From NCBI RefSeq assembly GCF_016612995.1, contig NZ_JAEOAH010000004.1:186001-250000 (forward strand): 64,000 nucleotides of DNA. Reading direction: 5' to 3'. This stretch comes from Viridibacillus soli. GTDB taxonomy: Bacteria; Bacillota; Bacilli; Bacillales_A; Planococcaceae. Positions 18,595 through 27,173 of this stretch are shown here, piece after piece. The notes under the pieces are model-generated. The model worked only from the letters and a program-made list of their open reading frames with translations. It made no database searches and had not been told where the DNA came from. The first letter of the stretch is position 1; the number at the start of each line of letters is the position of its first letter. Made by a program: the position numbers and the translations under genes.

Positions 18595-18751
18595 AATTAA
18601 ATTCCTTTATAGGATCGCACATTCAACAGTTCCTGTGCTTTATGAAATCTATTTTTCATATATGTGTGCGTAATCAATTACGGATTGAATGTTCAGGATG
18701 TCTCTTCCGTTTTTTAAAATTCATAGATAGTATATCCTCTGCTCTTCTTAA
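18595..18751. repeat. Dispersed repeat, copy 2 (first copy at 8383-8538)
   Basis: About 157 bp nearly identical to 8383-8538 in the same orientation. Homology stops on both sides within a few bases. Small indels here break the minus-strand frame that is open in copy 1. Confidence 0.65.
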
Positions 18752-18763
18752 TCGATAAAACAA

Positions 18764-19110
18764 CTTCATGAGCTGCTTTTAATACTTAATGTATAATTTT
18801 GTGAAAAAAATACGTCCTTTTTATTGCTATCTAAAATTGAAATAATGAAGGCTAATACAAAACCACTAATAATCCCTCCAACATGTCCAGAAATACTTAT
18901 ATTAGGTGCACTTAAAGTGAAAATAAAACTAAGAGCTAAAATGATTAAAATAGCTCTTTTATCATATGAAGAAATCTTGTTAGGGTACCTTAGTACAAGA
19001 AAGTAAATATTCCTATTAAACCAGCCCCAGTCGATCCTGCTAATGGGTAAATACCTTGATAAAAATAATAAACGGATAAACTACGGAAGCGTGTTGATGC
19101 AGCATAGTAA
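18764..19110 (-). pseudogene. Rhomboid-family intramembrane protease, 3' remnant
   Basis: The minus strand encodes YYFYQGIYPLAGSTGAGLIG then, after a frameshift near 18990, KISSYDKRAILIILALSFIF and NISISGHVGGIISGFVLAFI. This is the C-terminal half of a rhomboid: the GxSG region and the catalytic His in SGHVGG. The motif is GSTG, so even the serine position is altered. The N-terminal half is missing. Confidence 0.65.
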
Positions 19111-19189
19111 CACCCCTATTTCGGAACAAATTGGTAAAATAACACTTGAGAACTAACATTTTTATCTAAAAATTATATATGCAAATAGA

Positions 19190-19222
19190 AAAAACAGCAT
19201 CCAAAATTGGATGCTGTTGTGT
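19190..19222 (-). terminator. Terminator of the KTSC protein gene
   Basis: Stem ACAGCATCCA / TGGATGCTGT followed on the minus strand by TTTTTTC. Confidence 0.75.
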
Positions 19223-19223
19223 A

Positions 19224-19430
19224 TTATACGCGGACAAATCTAAAGCGATCTTTTATATAGCGCTTGAAGTAGATTCCTTTTGAGTCTGCTTCCATTAATT
19301 CATTATAAACCCGTTCAGGAACGCCGTAATATTCAAATACGCCATCTTTAAACTCAATTCTTAAAATCATCGCGCTTGAATCAAAACCAACATGTGTTAA
19401 TTTTGATGATGTAACAGAAACCATATTCAT
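19224..19430 (-). CDS. KTSC domain-containing small protein
   Basis: 68 residues with the KTSC fold pattern: SSKLTHVGFDSSAMILRIEF, FEYYGVPERVYNELMEADSKG and FKRYIKDRFRFVRV. This small domain is found alone or fused to phage-derived proteins and its biochemical role is not established. A GGAGG site precedes the ATG. Monocistronic, with its own terminator. Confidence 0.85.
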   Translation of the reverse strand: MNMVSVTSSKLTHVGFDSSAMILRIEFKDGVFEYYGVPERVYNELMEADSKGIYFKRYIKDRFRFVRV

Positions 19431-19732
19431 TACGATCCCCTCCTAATTTCATTATATACGAAAGCGCTTCCAATGAATAGTTGTTTGTTTTAAATTGTAA
19501 GTCTAACTTGAATTCAATACTGGAAATAACTCACTAAAATTGCGAAAAGATTTATAAAAAGTTGTTATAACGAAAATCGAACTCAAGAAAAAGGAATAAA
19601 TACGGTCTATGAAGGGGTGAAGTAGATGAACAAGTTTGATTATTAGTAGTGAATTGTATTTGTCATTGTGTCTAGACAAGCTTTCTAGATCATTGTTGGT
19701 TTGTTTTAAATAGCTTACCACTTGGTTTTGTA
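19431..19732. other. Intergenic stretch without a supported gene
   Basis: About 300 bp, AT-rich. It holds the promoter of the KTSC gene near 19440-19480. I see no other coding or structured element. Confidence 0.4.
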
Positions 19733-19822
19733 ATGTTGTTGTTGATTGCGCTTGGTATTGGGGAACCTCTGATTCTTGAATTTGCTAACACACTAGCTGA
19801 TTTACTAAAAACATACAGCTAA
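19733..19822 (+). CDS. Possible 29-aa peptide ending at a strong terminator
   Basis: An ATG frame encodes MLLLIALGIGEPLILEFANT plus nine residues (LADLLKTYS) and ends 12 bp before a strong terminator. There is no good ribosome-binding site, so it may equally be the 3' end of a decayed gene. Confidence 0.25.
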   Translation: MLLLIALGIGEPLILEFANTLADLLKTYS

Positions 19823-19834
19823 ACAGTATAAAAT

Positions 19835-19876
19835 AGCCCTCTCTAATATGGGATTACTGGATAGAGAGGGCTTATT
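19835..19876 (+). terminator. Rho-independent terminator
   Basis: Perfect stem AGCCCTCTCT / AGAGAGGGCT followed by TATTGT. Confidence 0.65.
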
Positions 19877-19993
19877 GTATTAGTTATACTGCTCTTCAAA
19901 ATCAAGTCTAATCATTTAAATAGAGGAAGAAAACGAAAGGTTACCTCTCTGTATTGTATAGTTCCTCATTTAACAACTATAAGAAGTGGAATG

Positions 19994-20881
19994 CTAGAAT
20001 TGGTCAGTTACATCATATTCATAATTAATATTGGCATTGACATTGGTCATAGTAGATTTTGCAGTTGCTTTTGCATTGTATTTGAAACTCCATATGCTAG
20101 CCACATCGAGTTTATTCTGTAAGGAGATGTTGTAGGAGCCGCTAGTTGGATTAGAAACAATAGCTGTATTCCAAATCCCGTTTTGATTTGATATTAATTT
20201 ATGCGTTACATTTCCTTGAATAGGTGTTTGGGTACTAGAAGTCGTGATAGATTTGACAACTGCATGTAGTGGAATAGTAGCGTTAGTAGTTAAATCCATA
20301 GTAATGACAGAGGAATCAACACCATCTAAATTTAAACTAGTATTGCCATTATTAATAGCAGTTTCTTTAAAATTAAATTTGCCACTACCAGATTTAATGC
20401 GGTCTAGAATAGATACAGTAAAATACATGTTACCAGTATAAGTCCCTCGACTAACTTTTACATAAAAAGTTTCCGAAGCTGAAGAGACATCGTCAGCTTT
20501 TGCATAAATAAAAGGAGTAAGTGAGCTAGGATCAATTACGTTCGTTCCTGTGTTAACGGATAATGAATTTTTATATACTTCTATTTTCATACCTGCATAT
20601 TGATGCTGGTATGAACTTCTTACATAAACTCTTTCTCCTGCATTTGCAGTGAACTTATAATAAGCTTCGTTTTCACCTTCAGGTAATATTGTAGTACCTG
20701 TACTACTGTATTTCCAATTGCCTATTATGTAGGCAGTGTTGGAACTATTATTTCCAGTAATAGTGTCAGCCGCAGAAGCCGGTACAGCTAGAGTAGATAT
20801 AAAAAGTACTAACAACGCAAAACTTAAAAAATGTTTAAACATTTTTTTAAAAATATTTCTACCTCCCCTTTTATCTCTCAT
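19994..20881 (-). CDS. Secreted protein, hypothetical (PPC-like)
   Basis: Up to 295 residues with a signal peptide (FKKMFKHFLSFALLVLFIST, cleavage after ASAA). The mature part is Ser/Thr/Asn rich and beta-type; YYKFTANAGERVYVRSSYQ and ETFYVKVSRGTYTGNMYFTV recall a pre-peptidase C-terminal domain, as in the secreted protein at 5030. The first ATG overlaps a TATAAT box, so it is probably not the start. A GGGGAGGT site lies just before an ATT codon at about 20854, and ATG 20842 is 16 nt further. The true start is therefore inside the frame. Confidence 0.65.
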   Translation of the reverse strand: MRDKRGGRNIFKKMFKHFLSFALLVLFISTLAVPASAADTITGNNSSNTAYIIGNWKYSSTGTTILPEGENEAYYKFTANAGERVYVRSSYQHQYAGMKIEVYKNSLSVNTGTNVIDPSSLTPFIYAKADDVSSASETFYVKVSRGTYTGNMYFTVSILDRIKSGSGKFNFKETAINNGNTSLNLDGVDSSVITMDLTTNATIPLHAVVKSITTSSTQTPIQGNVTHKLISNQNGIWNTAIVSNPTSGSYNISLQNKLDVASIWSFKYNAKATAKSTMTNVNANINYEYDVTDQF

Positions 20882-20905
20882 TATACCATAATATGGATAT
20901 AAGTT
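20878..20905 (-). promoter_or_regulatory. Promoter of the secreted protein gene
   Basis: On the minus strand TTAACT and TATAAT are separated by 16 bp. The TATAAT covers the first in-frame ATG of the downstream gene. Confidence 0.5.
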
Positions 20906-21034
20906 AATATTAGTATTTAATGTGATTTATAACTAACTAATTTAGTTGTTTACTACTTAATATCACCATATAATTACCGATAATTTGAACAATAAGTAAT
21001 TATTTAGAAAATATTATATTTAAGGAGAATCAAA

Positions 21035-22059
21035 ATGAATATTAACGCTATCTCAACACCTTTTATAACGACAACATCAACCAAACAAATAGTTCAGGAT
21101 AAAACAATCACTGGAGACAAAGGTGAACCCAGTAATCAAAGTAAAAATGACTGGACAAGTGAATCTGAAAAAAGAATGAAAATATTAGATGAGAAATACC
21201 GAAAAATCAACGAACAAAATAAACAATTTAAAAATCCCTTTGCACATATTAGTGATAAGTATCGAAATCCCAAATCGCCTTACTTTAGGAGTGACTTGAC
21301 AGAAGCAGAGAGGAAGGCTGCAATGACTATGGAAATGACATGGGCTAGGCATGGTAGCGGAGGGCAATATGATTTTTGGGATGCAGCTTTTCGTAATGAG
21401 TTGCCTATTTATATGGGAGTAGAGGAAGTTGAACGGAGAGCATTTAATCGCGAAAAAGTGAATGGTCAGTTAAACGGGCTGTTTGCTAAAAATGGAATAA
21501 CCATTCCTAATGGGACAAACTTAACGTTTACCATTGACCCTAATCATTTCAAACTAATGGTTGGAGGAACACAAAAGATATATCACTCATTACTCAATTA
21601 GAAAGCGTACTCAATACGGACAATAATGCAAGAGAGCTATTTTTTCATATTATCCAAAGTCGTTCGGATGATTCCAACCAATTTACGCGTGAAAAATACG
21701 ATAAATACCATCTTGTCCGTCAAATTAAAAATGTGACGGGTTATGATTTGAAAAATTTAGAGGTTGTGAATGGTAAGTTTGTGACAGAAGATGGAACTGA
21801 TATTTTTGAGTTGTATAAGGAAGGACTTCGTAAAAATCCTTATAGTGCAGCGAATGCTGGCATTGCAGCATCGCATTACGGTCAGCAATTAGCTGGACTT
21901 GCCAAAAATGGTTTCGATTCCATCCCTGATTTAGTTTTAGCGATTGGATATGAAAATAGTTCATTACAAGACTTGGGACAAAAAGAGAGCTATGGAACGG
22001 GGAAAACAAATTGGATTGATGAATGGAAAGCTAGTGTTGCTACACTAAAATATAAATGA
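21035..22059 (+). pseudogene. DUF4885-like protein gene with a single frameshift
   Basis: The first frame encodes 188 residues and ends IYHSLLN-stop. The next frame continues without a gap as DISLITQLESVLNTDNNARE and runs to LKYK at 22059. Adding one A in the run at about 21574-21578 restores a 341-codon protein. The N-terminal EKRMKILDEKYRKINEQNKQ helix, PNHFKLMVGG and later YGTGKTNWIDEWKAS resemble the DUF4885 family of Bacillus. That family has no known function. AAGGAGAA precedes the ATG. It could be a real mutation, phase variation, or a sequencing error. Confidence 0.6.
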
Positions 22060-22211
22060 CTCTAAAAAGGGAGTTGCATGTATAACAATAGAATTAAGGT
22101 GGATTAAAATCTATATTTCATTTGAGTATAATATTTCCGCTTTTCCAATGAAAGTAAATGTGGATGAGATGTATTTAAGTAATTCTAGACAAAATTCAGG
22201 AGATGAAAAAA

Positions 22212-23075
22212 ATGATTAGGATGGCTACAAAATTAGACATAGAGAAGCTGGCACATTTTTTATCCAAGTGTAATGAATCATCACTTCACCATATTGGCTA
22301 TTGTGGACAAGATGAGCAGGAAATAAAAGGTGTATTGCAAAATGAATTTTCAGATTTACCTTTTGAAAATTCAATAATTATTGCTGTTGAAAATGATAGT
22401 ATTATTGCAGCAATTGGTCTTGATTTTGATGAGGAAGATCAATCTGCAGAAGTATGGGGGCCTTTTGTAAGGGATAGGGGAGCAACGGATTTATTGCCTA
22501 AAATGTGGAATCGATTATGCGAACAGCTGACCATTTCTTTGAAATACCCTCATTTTTTCATCAATATTGAAAATGAAATTGCGATAGATTTTGCTAGTGA
22601 CGTTGGTGCTGATCTGAAGGGACATCATTACATTTTACATAAAGAACGTCAAAATCATATAAATGAAAGCTCGGAAAAAATCTTTAAATTAGATTCAATT
22701 AATGAAGAAGCTTTTCAAAAATTACATGACTTAGCTTTTCCAAATACATATTATAATGGACAAACAATCTTATCTCGACTTAACGCAAATCGAGTAGTAT
22801 TTTGCTATTGTGATGAGTGGGGATTAAAAGGTTATGTTTTTGTTGAGGCAGATGCCGAGAACGGAGAAGGTACAATTGAGTACATAGCAGTTGATGATCG
22901 GTTCCGTAAGAACGGAGTAGGAAGGAAGTTGCTTCTGCATGGTTTAGATTATTTATTTTCTTATGATTCAATAACTGATATTTCTTTAACAGTGGAGAAG
23001 AGTGAACGAGGAGCAATTCATTTGTATCAATCTGCAGGGTTTAATATTCAGCATGAACTTGTATTTATGAAATAG
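22212..23075 (+). CDS. GNAT-family N-acetyltransferase, two-domain
   Basis: 287 residues from ATG 22212, which is 9 nt from AGGAG; the ATG at 22203 abuts it. The C-terminal half is a standard GNAT domain: IEYIAVDDRFRKNGVGRKLL (acetyl-CoA loop) and SERGAIHLYQSAGFNIQHEL. The N-terminal half (MATKLDIEKLAHFLSKC) is a degenerate GNAT repeat. Substrate unknown. Confidence 0.82.
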   Translation: MIRMATKLDIEKLAHFLSKCNESSLHHIGYCGQDEQEIKGVLQNEFSDLPFENSIIIAVENDSIIAAIGLDFDEEDQSAEVWGPFVRDRGATDLLPKMWNRLCEQLTISLKYPHFFINIENEIAIDFASDVGADLKGHHYILHKERQNHINESSEKIFKLDSINEEAFQKLHDLAFPNTYYNGQTILSRLNANRVVFCYCDEWGLKGYVFVEADAENGEGTIEYIAVDDRFRKNGVGRKLLLHGLDYLFSYDSITDISLTVEKSERGAIHLYQSAGFNIQHELVFMK

Positions 23076-23101
23076 ACTTTTAATTCATAGGGGGCATCAT
23101 T

Positions 23102-23935
23102 ATGTGGGAGCAAAGATTAATTAATACATCTCGTGGTACGTTTGAAATTTTTGTGAAGGGCAGCGGTGAGCCACTTTGTGTAACGCATTTGTATAGTGAG
23201 TTTAACGCAAACGGCAATACCGTGGCAAATCCGTTTACAAAGCATCATACGGTATATTTAGTGAATTTAAGAGCAGCAGGCCAGTCTGCACCGTCACTTA
23301 AGGAGCACGATTTAAGCATGGCAGAATCAGTGAAAGATTTAGAGGCAATTCGTGAAGCACTTCAGTATGAGAAATGGGCGTTTGCAGGGCATTCCACTGG
23401 GGGCATGTTAGCATTAATATATGCTATTTTAGCAGAGCAATCATTGACTAAAATCATAGCAGGCGGAGCGGCAGCATCAAGTGAGTACATGCATCATAAA
23501 GATAGCATTTACTGTAAAGAGAATGCTAATAATGAGCGTATAAAAGAGATTATGCAACTATTAAATGACCCACAAATGCCTTTGGAAGAGCGCCGAAAGC
23601 TAGGTCGTGAGTGGACGGAGATGTCTATATACCATAAAGAGCGCTATGATGTATATTTTAGTCGCCCAAATAGCGGAAAAGTAGTAAATGCGCGTCTCAA
23701 CTATTTTTCGTATATAGAATTAAAAAAATACGATTTAAGACCACAACTTCCAAAGGTTACTATACCTTCCTACATATATGGCGGTATACATGATACACAA
23801 TGTCCTTATTATTTTTCTCAGGAAATGGCCGATCTAATCCCAAATGCCAAGCTATTTACGTTTGAAGAGAGCAATCACTATCCGTTTGTGGAGGAAGAAC
23901 AAAAATTTGAGGAATTTGTAAAAGCTACATTGTGA
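23102..23935 (+). CDS. Alpha/beta hydrolase
   Basis: 277 residues with the nucleophile elbow GHSTGG (Ser in FAGHSTGGMLALIYA), an oxyanion region near VTHLYSEFNANGN, the acid in YGGIHDTQCP, and the catalytic His in ESNHYPFVEE. This is the proline iminopeptidase-like subgroup by overall layout. An ATAGGGGG site precedes the ATG. It follows the GNAT gene by 26 bp, so the two may be co-transcribed. Substrate unknown. Confidence 0.85.
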   Translation: MWEQRLINTSRGTFEIFVKGSGEPLCVTHLYSEFNANGNTVANPFTKHHTVYLVNLRAAGQSAPSLKEHDLSMAESVKDLEAIREALQYEKWAFAGHSTGGMLALIYAILAEQSLTKIIAGGAAASSEYMHHKDSIYCKENANNERIKEIMQLLNDPQMPLEERRKLGREWTEMSIYHKERYDVYFSRPNSGKVVNARLNYFSYIELKKYDLRPQLPKVTIPSYIYGGIHDTQCPYYFSQEMADLIPNAKLFTFEESNHYPFVEEEQKFEEFVKATL

Positions 23936-23946
23936 TTTCAGAAATA

Positions 23947-23990
23947 GAGCTGCTAATGGGCATTGGATTGTGAAGTTAGCAGCTTTTTAA
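23947..23990. terminator. Terminator between hydrolase and phosphotransferase genes
   Basis: Stem AGCTGCTAA / TTAGCAGCT followed by TTTTTAAG on the plus strand. Confidence 0.7.
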
Positions 23991-23992
23991 GT

Positions 23993-24874
23993 TTAAGCAA
24001 AAGCTCTTTTATATTTGGTATACAAATTGAAAAAGATAAGTGCGGCATCAAATGCCTTCTGCTCATAAGCAGTTAACACACCTCTTATAAACCATAATGA
24101 GATAAAGTCATTCAATAAATGGATATCGATCGTTTCAACTTTAGAGTAGAAAGCTACAAAATGATTGATATAATGTCTAAGCTCATCATCATTGCAGTGC
24201 GCTGGAGCATTTGATGTAAGGATTGCAGCTAAATCAAAATAAGGATGTCCCATTCTAGCTTCACCAAAATCAATAATAAATAATTCACCGTTATAAAGAG
24301 TATTCCAAATACCTAAATCACCGTGAATCCATTGTGTTTCAAGTGAGGTTCTATTAACTAATTCTCTAATTAACAGTTCCATATCTGTTCTGGTAGGAAA
24401 TTGTTGAACGTTACCCCAGTTATTCTTTATAGCTGTCCAAGTGGCTAATGTATCACAACGATCCTTTTTCACGCTAGTATTCTTAAAAGTGCGTAGACCT
24501 TTTTGTAAATCAAAGTAAGTATTTATCTATTGAGTTAAGAGCACTTCACTTTTAGCAGAAGCTATGAATGGCTGCAAACGAAAAATATGTTCATTTATTT
24601 GAATATACGATTTTCCTTCAAGGGTAGGGAAAATGAACGGTACCATTTTTCTTGAACAGCTCGTATTTAAATGCTGATGTAATGAAAATTCAAAACCTGC
24701 ATCAATAACAGTTGCTAACGAGCGGAGGATAAATTGATTTGAATCGGTGCTGATAGTAAATGTCATTGCTGTTTTACCCTGATAAATTTGCTCAATAGAA
24801 GCAATTTTATCTAAATTATATTCATATTCTATTACTTCTAAGTGGTTGATGAGATTCATTTTTTTAACCTCCAT
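23993..24874 (-). pseudogene. Aminoglycoside phosphotransferase-like kinase, interrupted by one stop
   Basis: The N-terminal frame (24527-24874; ATP-lobe segments SIEQIYQGKTAMTFTI and FILRSLAT) stops at a TAG at 24527. The same frame continues below it through INTYFDLQKGLRTF to the catalytic lobe: WIHGDLGIWNTLY (Brenner motif HGD..N) and FIIDFGEARMGHPYFD (metal DFG-like). Restoring one codon gives a 293-residue APH/choline kinase-type protein. It is the only lesion seen. TTG/ATG starts near the N-terminus are plausible (MNLINHLEVIEYEYN). Confidence 0.8.
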
Positions 24875-25430
24875 TTTGAGAAAGTATCAATATTTTTGTA
24901 TAAATGAGCTGACCTGAAACACGCACTTTATAACGATATTGCACATAATATGGACGCAGCACGTTTGGAGTTAGCCATATGAATAAATGTAGAAAATACT
25001 GTCTGTGATGTCTTTAAGCCGTCTGAAATGAATAACAGAATCTGTTTAGGCACTTTGAGCTCTGACAATAGCTGTTGTAAACCATTATATTGTAAATTAG
25101 GTAGCAACGACGATATTAATTGTTAATATAAAATAAACTCTGAATATTCTGAATTAATAAGAGTGCCAAATAGACAAAGAAATAGGACGCTTCCTGTTCA
25201 AAATTGAACAAGAAGGGCTCTATTTTTCTCTAAAATGAATTTATTTTTAAAAATTGCAGGTTTTTCAGTGTCTTCGTAGAATACCAGACTCATGCCCATA
25301 TAGTTGCCTAAATGAAATGTCTATCTTTTTTGGTTGAGTTCAATGCATGCTAGCTTTTTCATTATACTTTTAATTCATGTACGATTAGATTTAGCTATAA
25401 CGTTAAAAATAAAAAAGATTAAAAATGTAA
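24875..25430. other. Intergenic stretch with faint coding remnant
   Basis: Minus strand 24915-25110 contains a frame LQQLLSELKVPKQILLFISD and onward to SKRAASILCAISL without a start. It looks like decayed coding sequence of a family I do not recognise. A hairpin at 25190-25228 is listed separately. The rest is AT-rich and featureless. Confidence 0.35.
25184..25230 (+). terminator. Orphan terminator-like hairpin
   Basis: Stem CTTC-TGTTCAA / TTGAACA-GAAG, extended outward by ATAG/CTAT and followed by TTTTTCTC. No gene remains upstream. Confidence 0.5.
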
Positions 25431-25580
25431 TTAAATATAGGAAGAGATTATTTGTGTTAAAATGTAAGATATACCTTCTGTAGCTTTAAAAATATTTAGT
25501 AAATAATTAATGCAACTTACAACTAAAAGAATTAAACTTAGTGTCCATATTAATCCCAGTATGTATTTTAAAATTTTCAT
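25431..25580 (-). CDS. Small membrane protein (49 aa)
   Basis: ATG 25580 is preceded by AGGAGGG at 9-nt spacing, one of the best sites in the window. It encodes MKILKYILGLIWTLSLILLV and continues VSCINYLLNIFKATEG to ISSYI. There is one strong membrane helix followed by an amphipathic tail. Family not recognised. It is a stand-alone gene, and the site strength and composition argue that it is real. Confidence 0.6.
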   Translation of the reverse strand: MKILKYILGLIWTLSLILLVVSCINYLLNIFKATEGISYILTQIISSYI

Positions 25581-25845
25581 TTTTTTAAACCCTCCTATTC
25601 TAAATTAATACTATAAATACTGAGATTTAACCTTATCCTAAAAGTTGCACTCTATACGTTACGGCAGTGTTTGACGGATTGTGCCCTATTTTGAAAATCA
25701 CGGACGCGTTCCTCTCTAAGGGCTTAACGTTCAATTCATTATATAAAAACCTCCAGAATAAGATTATTAAAGGAGATTATCAAATAACTGAATTGAAGTT
25801 AGATGGTGTGGAGTATTTGATGTTTACTTTTCAAGGAAGCCATAC

Positions 25846-25890
25846 AAAAAACGAGTCGAGAAAATTTGCATTTTTCTCGACTCGTTTTAC
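25846..25890. terminator. Terminator of the MBL/DUF3006 operon
   Basis: Perfect stem AAAACGAGTCGAGAAAA / TTTTCTCGACTCGTTTT, T-rich on both sides. It ends the minus-strand operon and may act in both directions. Confidence 0.8.
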
Positions 25891-25927
25891 TTTTTAAGCG
25901 CTTATGAGAAGGCCTACTTTACGCAAT

Positions 25928-26146
25928 CTAATCTTCAAATAAATCATCCATTAAATCACGAATTTCCACTTCTAGTTTCTTTCTAGTAGTGGAGTCAATG
26001 GTGATTTTACCTTGATGAAAGATTAATACATCGCCAGGTTGTACGCCTTTTGGCAGCTCGGATATTACAATATCCTGCATGCCGTCCTCAAATTCTACGA
26101 CAGCGATTTGGCCTTCGAAACGATCAATAATACCTGTTTTCATCAT
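25928..26146 (-). CDS. DUF3006 family small protein
   Basis: 72 residues with the DUF3006 pattern: GIIDRFEGQIAVVEFEDG, LPKGVQPGDVLIF, then a charged C-terminal helix. The family is a small beta-barrel regularly encoded next to ComEC-like MBL hydrolases in Firmicutes. It overlaps the stop of the upstream MBL gene by 4 bp, so the two are translationally coupled. Function unknown. Confidence 0.88.
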   Translation of the reverse strand: MMKTGIIDRFEGQIAVVEFEDGMQDIVISELPKGVQPGDVLIFHQGKITIDSTTRKKLEVEIRDLMDDLFED

Positions 26147-27012
26147 TGACTTACCTTTACGGAAATGTCTGAGCCGTTTGATGTAAAGAGTATATTCCCT
26201 TGTTTATCAGTTCTATATACTTCGGCACCGACTTTCTCTAGGCGATTTAATGTAACGGATGTAGGATGGCCGTAGCCATTTGTAGCACCTACACTAATGG
26301 CAGCAAATGTAGGCTTCGCTTTATCCAAAAATGCCGCTGAAGTAGCTTCTTCCGCCCCGTGATGACTCACTTTTAGAACGTCTACTTTTGGTACTAATCC
26401 ATTCGCCAGCATATCATTTTCAGATGGCAATTCAGCATCACCTGTGAATAGGAATTTGTTATTACCGTTCTGTAAAAGTAAAACTGCGCTCCAATCATTC
26501 AAATCACTTTGACTATATGTAGTAACTGGTGCGATAAATTTTAAAGATAGATTTTCTTCTGTAGTCGGAATTTCTACATCTGTTTTTGCTTGTGTAATTT
26601 TCAAGCCTTGTTTTTTCACAGCTGTTAAGAAATTTTTATAAGCAATGGTTGTGTGACTTACTTTCGGTGCGTACACTTTTTTCACTTTAAAAGAATCAAT
26701 GACCTCTGCAAGGCCCCCGACATGATCAGCATCTGGGTGAGTAGATACGACCGCATCTAACGTTGTCACATTGTTCTTTTGTAAGTAAGTAACGACTTCA
26801 TCACCTGAGCCTTTATTGCCGGCATCAATTAATATATTTTCTTCTTCCGTCTGTATTAATATGGAATCACCTTGACCGATGTCGATAATATGTACGAATA
26901 CATCCGTTGCATTAGCAGAATCAGGTTTATCGGTTGATTCATTTGAATCAGTAAGCTCAAAAATTAATCCAATGGCAATTAAAATAACTATAAATATACT
27001 TGTCTTTTTCAT
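26143..27012 (-). CDS. Secreted ComEC-like MBL-fold hydrolase
   Basis: 289 residues from ATG 27012, which has GGAGG 8 nt upstream. It opens with a signal anchor (KKTSIFIVILIAIGLIFEL). The rest is a metallo-beta-lactamase domain like the C-terminal domain of ComEC: DIGQGDSILIQT, STHPDADHVGG (metal motif), LFTGDAE and SHHGAEEA. Such stand-alone enzymes are extracellular and may hydrolyse DNA or other phosphodiesters. Pairing with DUF3006 is typical. Confidence 0.88.
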   Translation of the reverse strand: MKKTSIFIVILIAIGLIFELTDSNESTDKPDSANATDVFVHIIDIGQGDSILIQTEEENILIDAGNKGSGDEVVTYLQKNNVTTLDAVVSTHPDADHVGGLAEVIDSFKVKKVYAPKVSHTTIAYKNFLTAVKKQGLKITQAKTDVEIPTTEENLSLKFIAPVTTYSQSDLNDWSAVLLLQNGNNKFLFTGDAELPSENDMLANGLVPKVDVLKVSHHGAEEATSAAFLDKAKPTFAAISVGATNGYGHPTSVTLNRLEKVGAEVYRTDKQGNILFTSNGSDISVKVSQ

Positions 27013-27173
27013 ATAAAAACCTCCATGTACCACTTTAACATTGTTAGTAGCTGTTTTGTAGTGGAGTTAAGAATTATTCGGTAAGGCTAATATTTATAAA
27101 TTAATTTCAACTAATTTGAAACAAATACCAATTTCAAACGACTTATTAGTAAGCAACGAAAAGAGGTGATGTT

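Noticed and set aside
25667-25897. 76-aa plus-strand frame
   Set aside because: Its last 15-20 codons are the terminator hairpin itself, there is no ribosome-binding site and the start would be GTG. At most a remnant.
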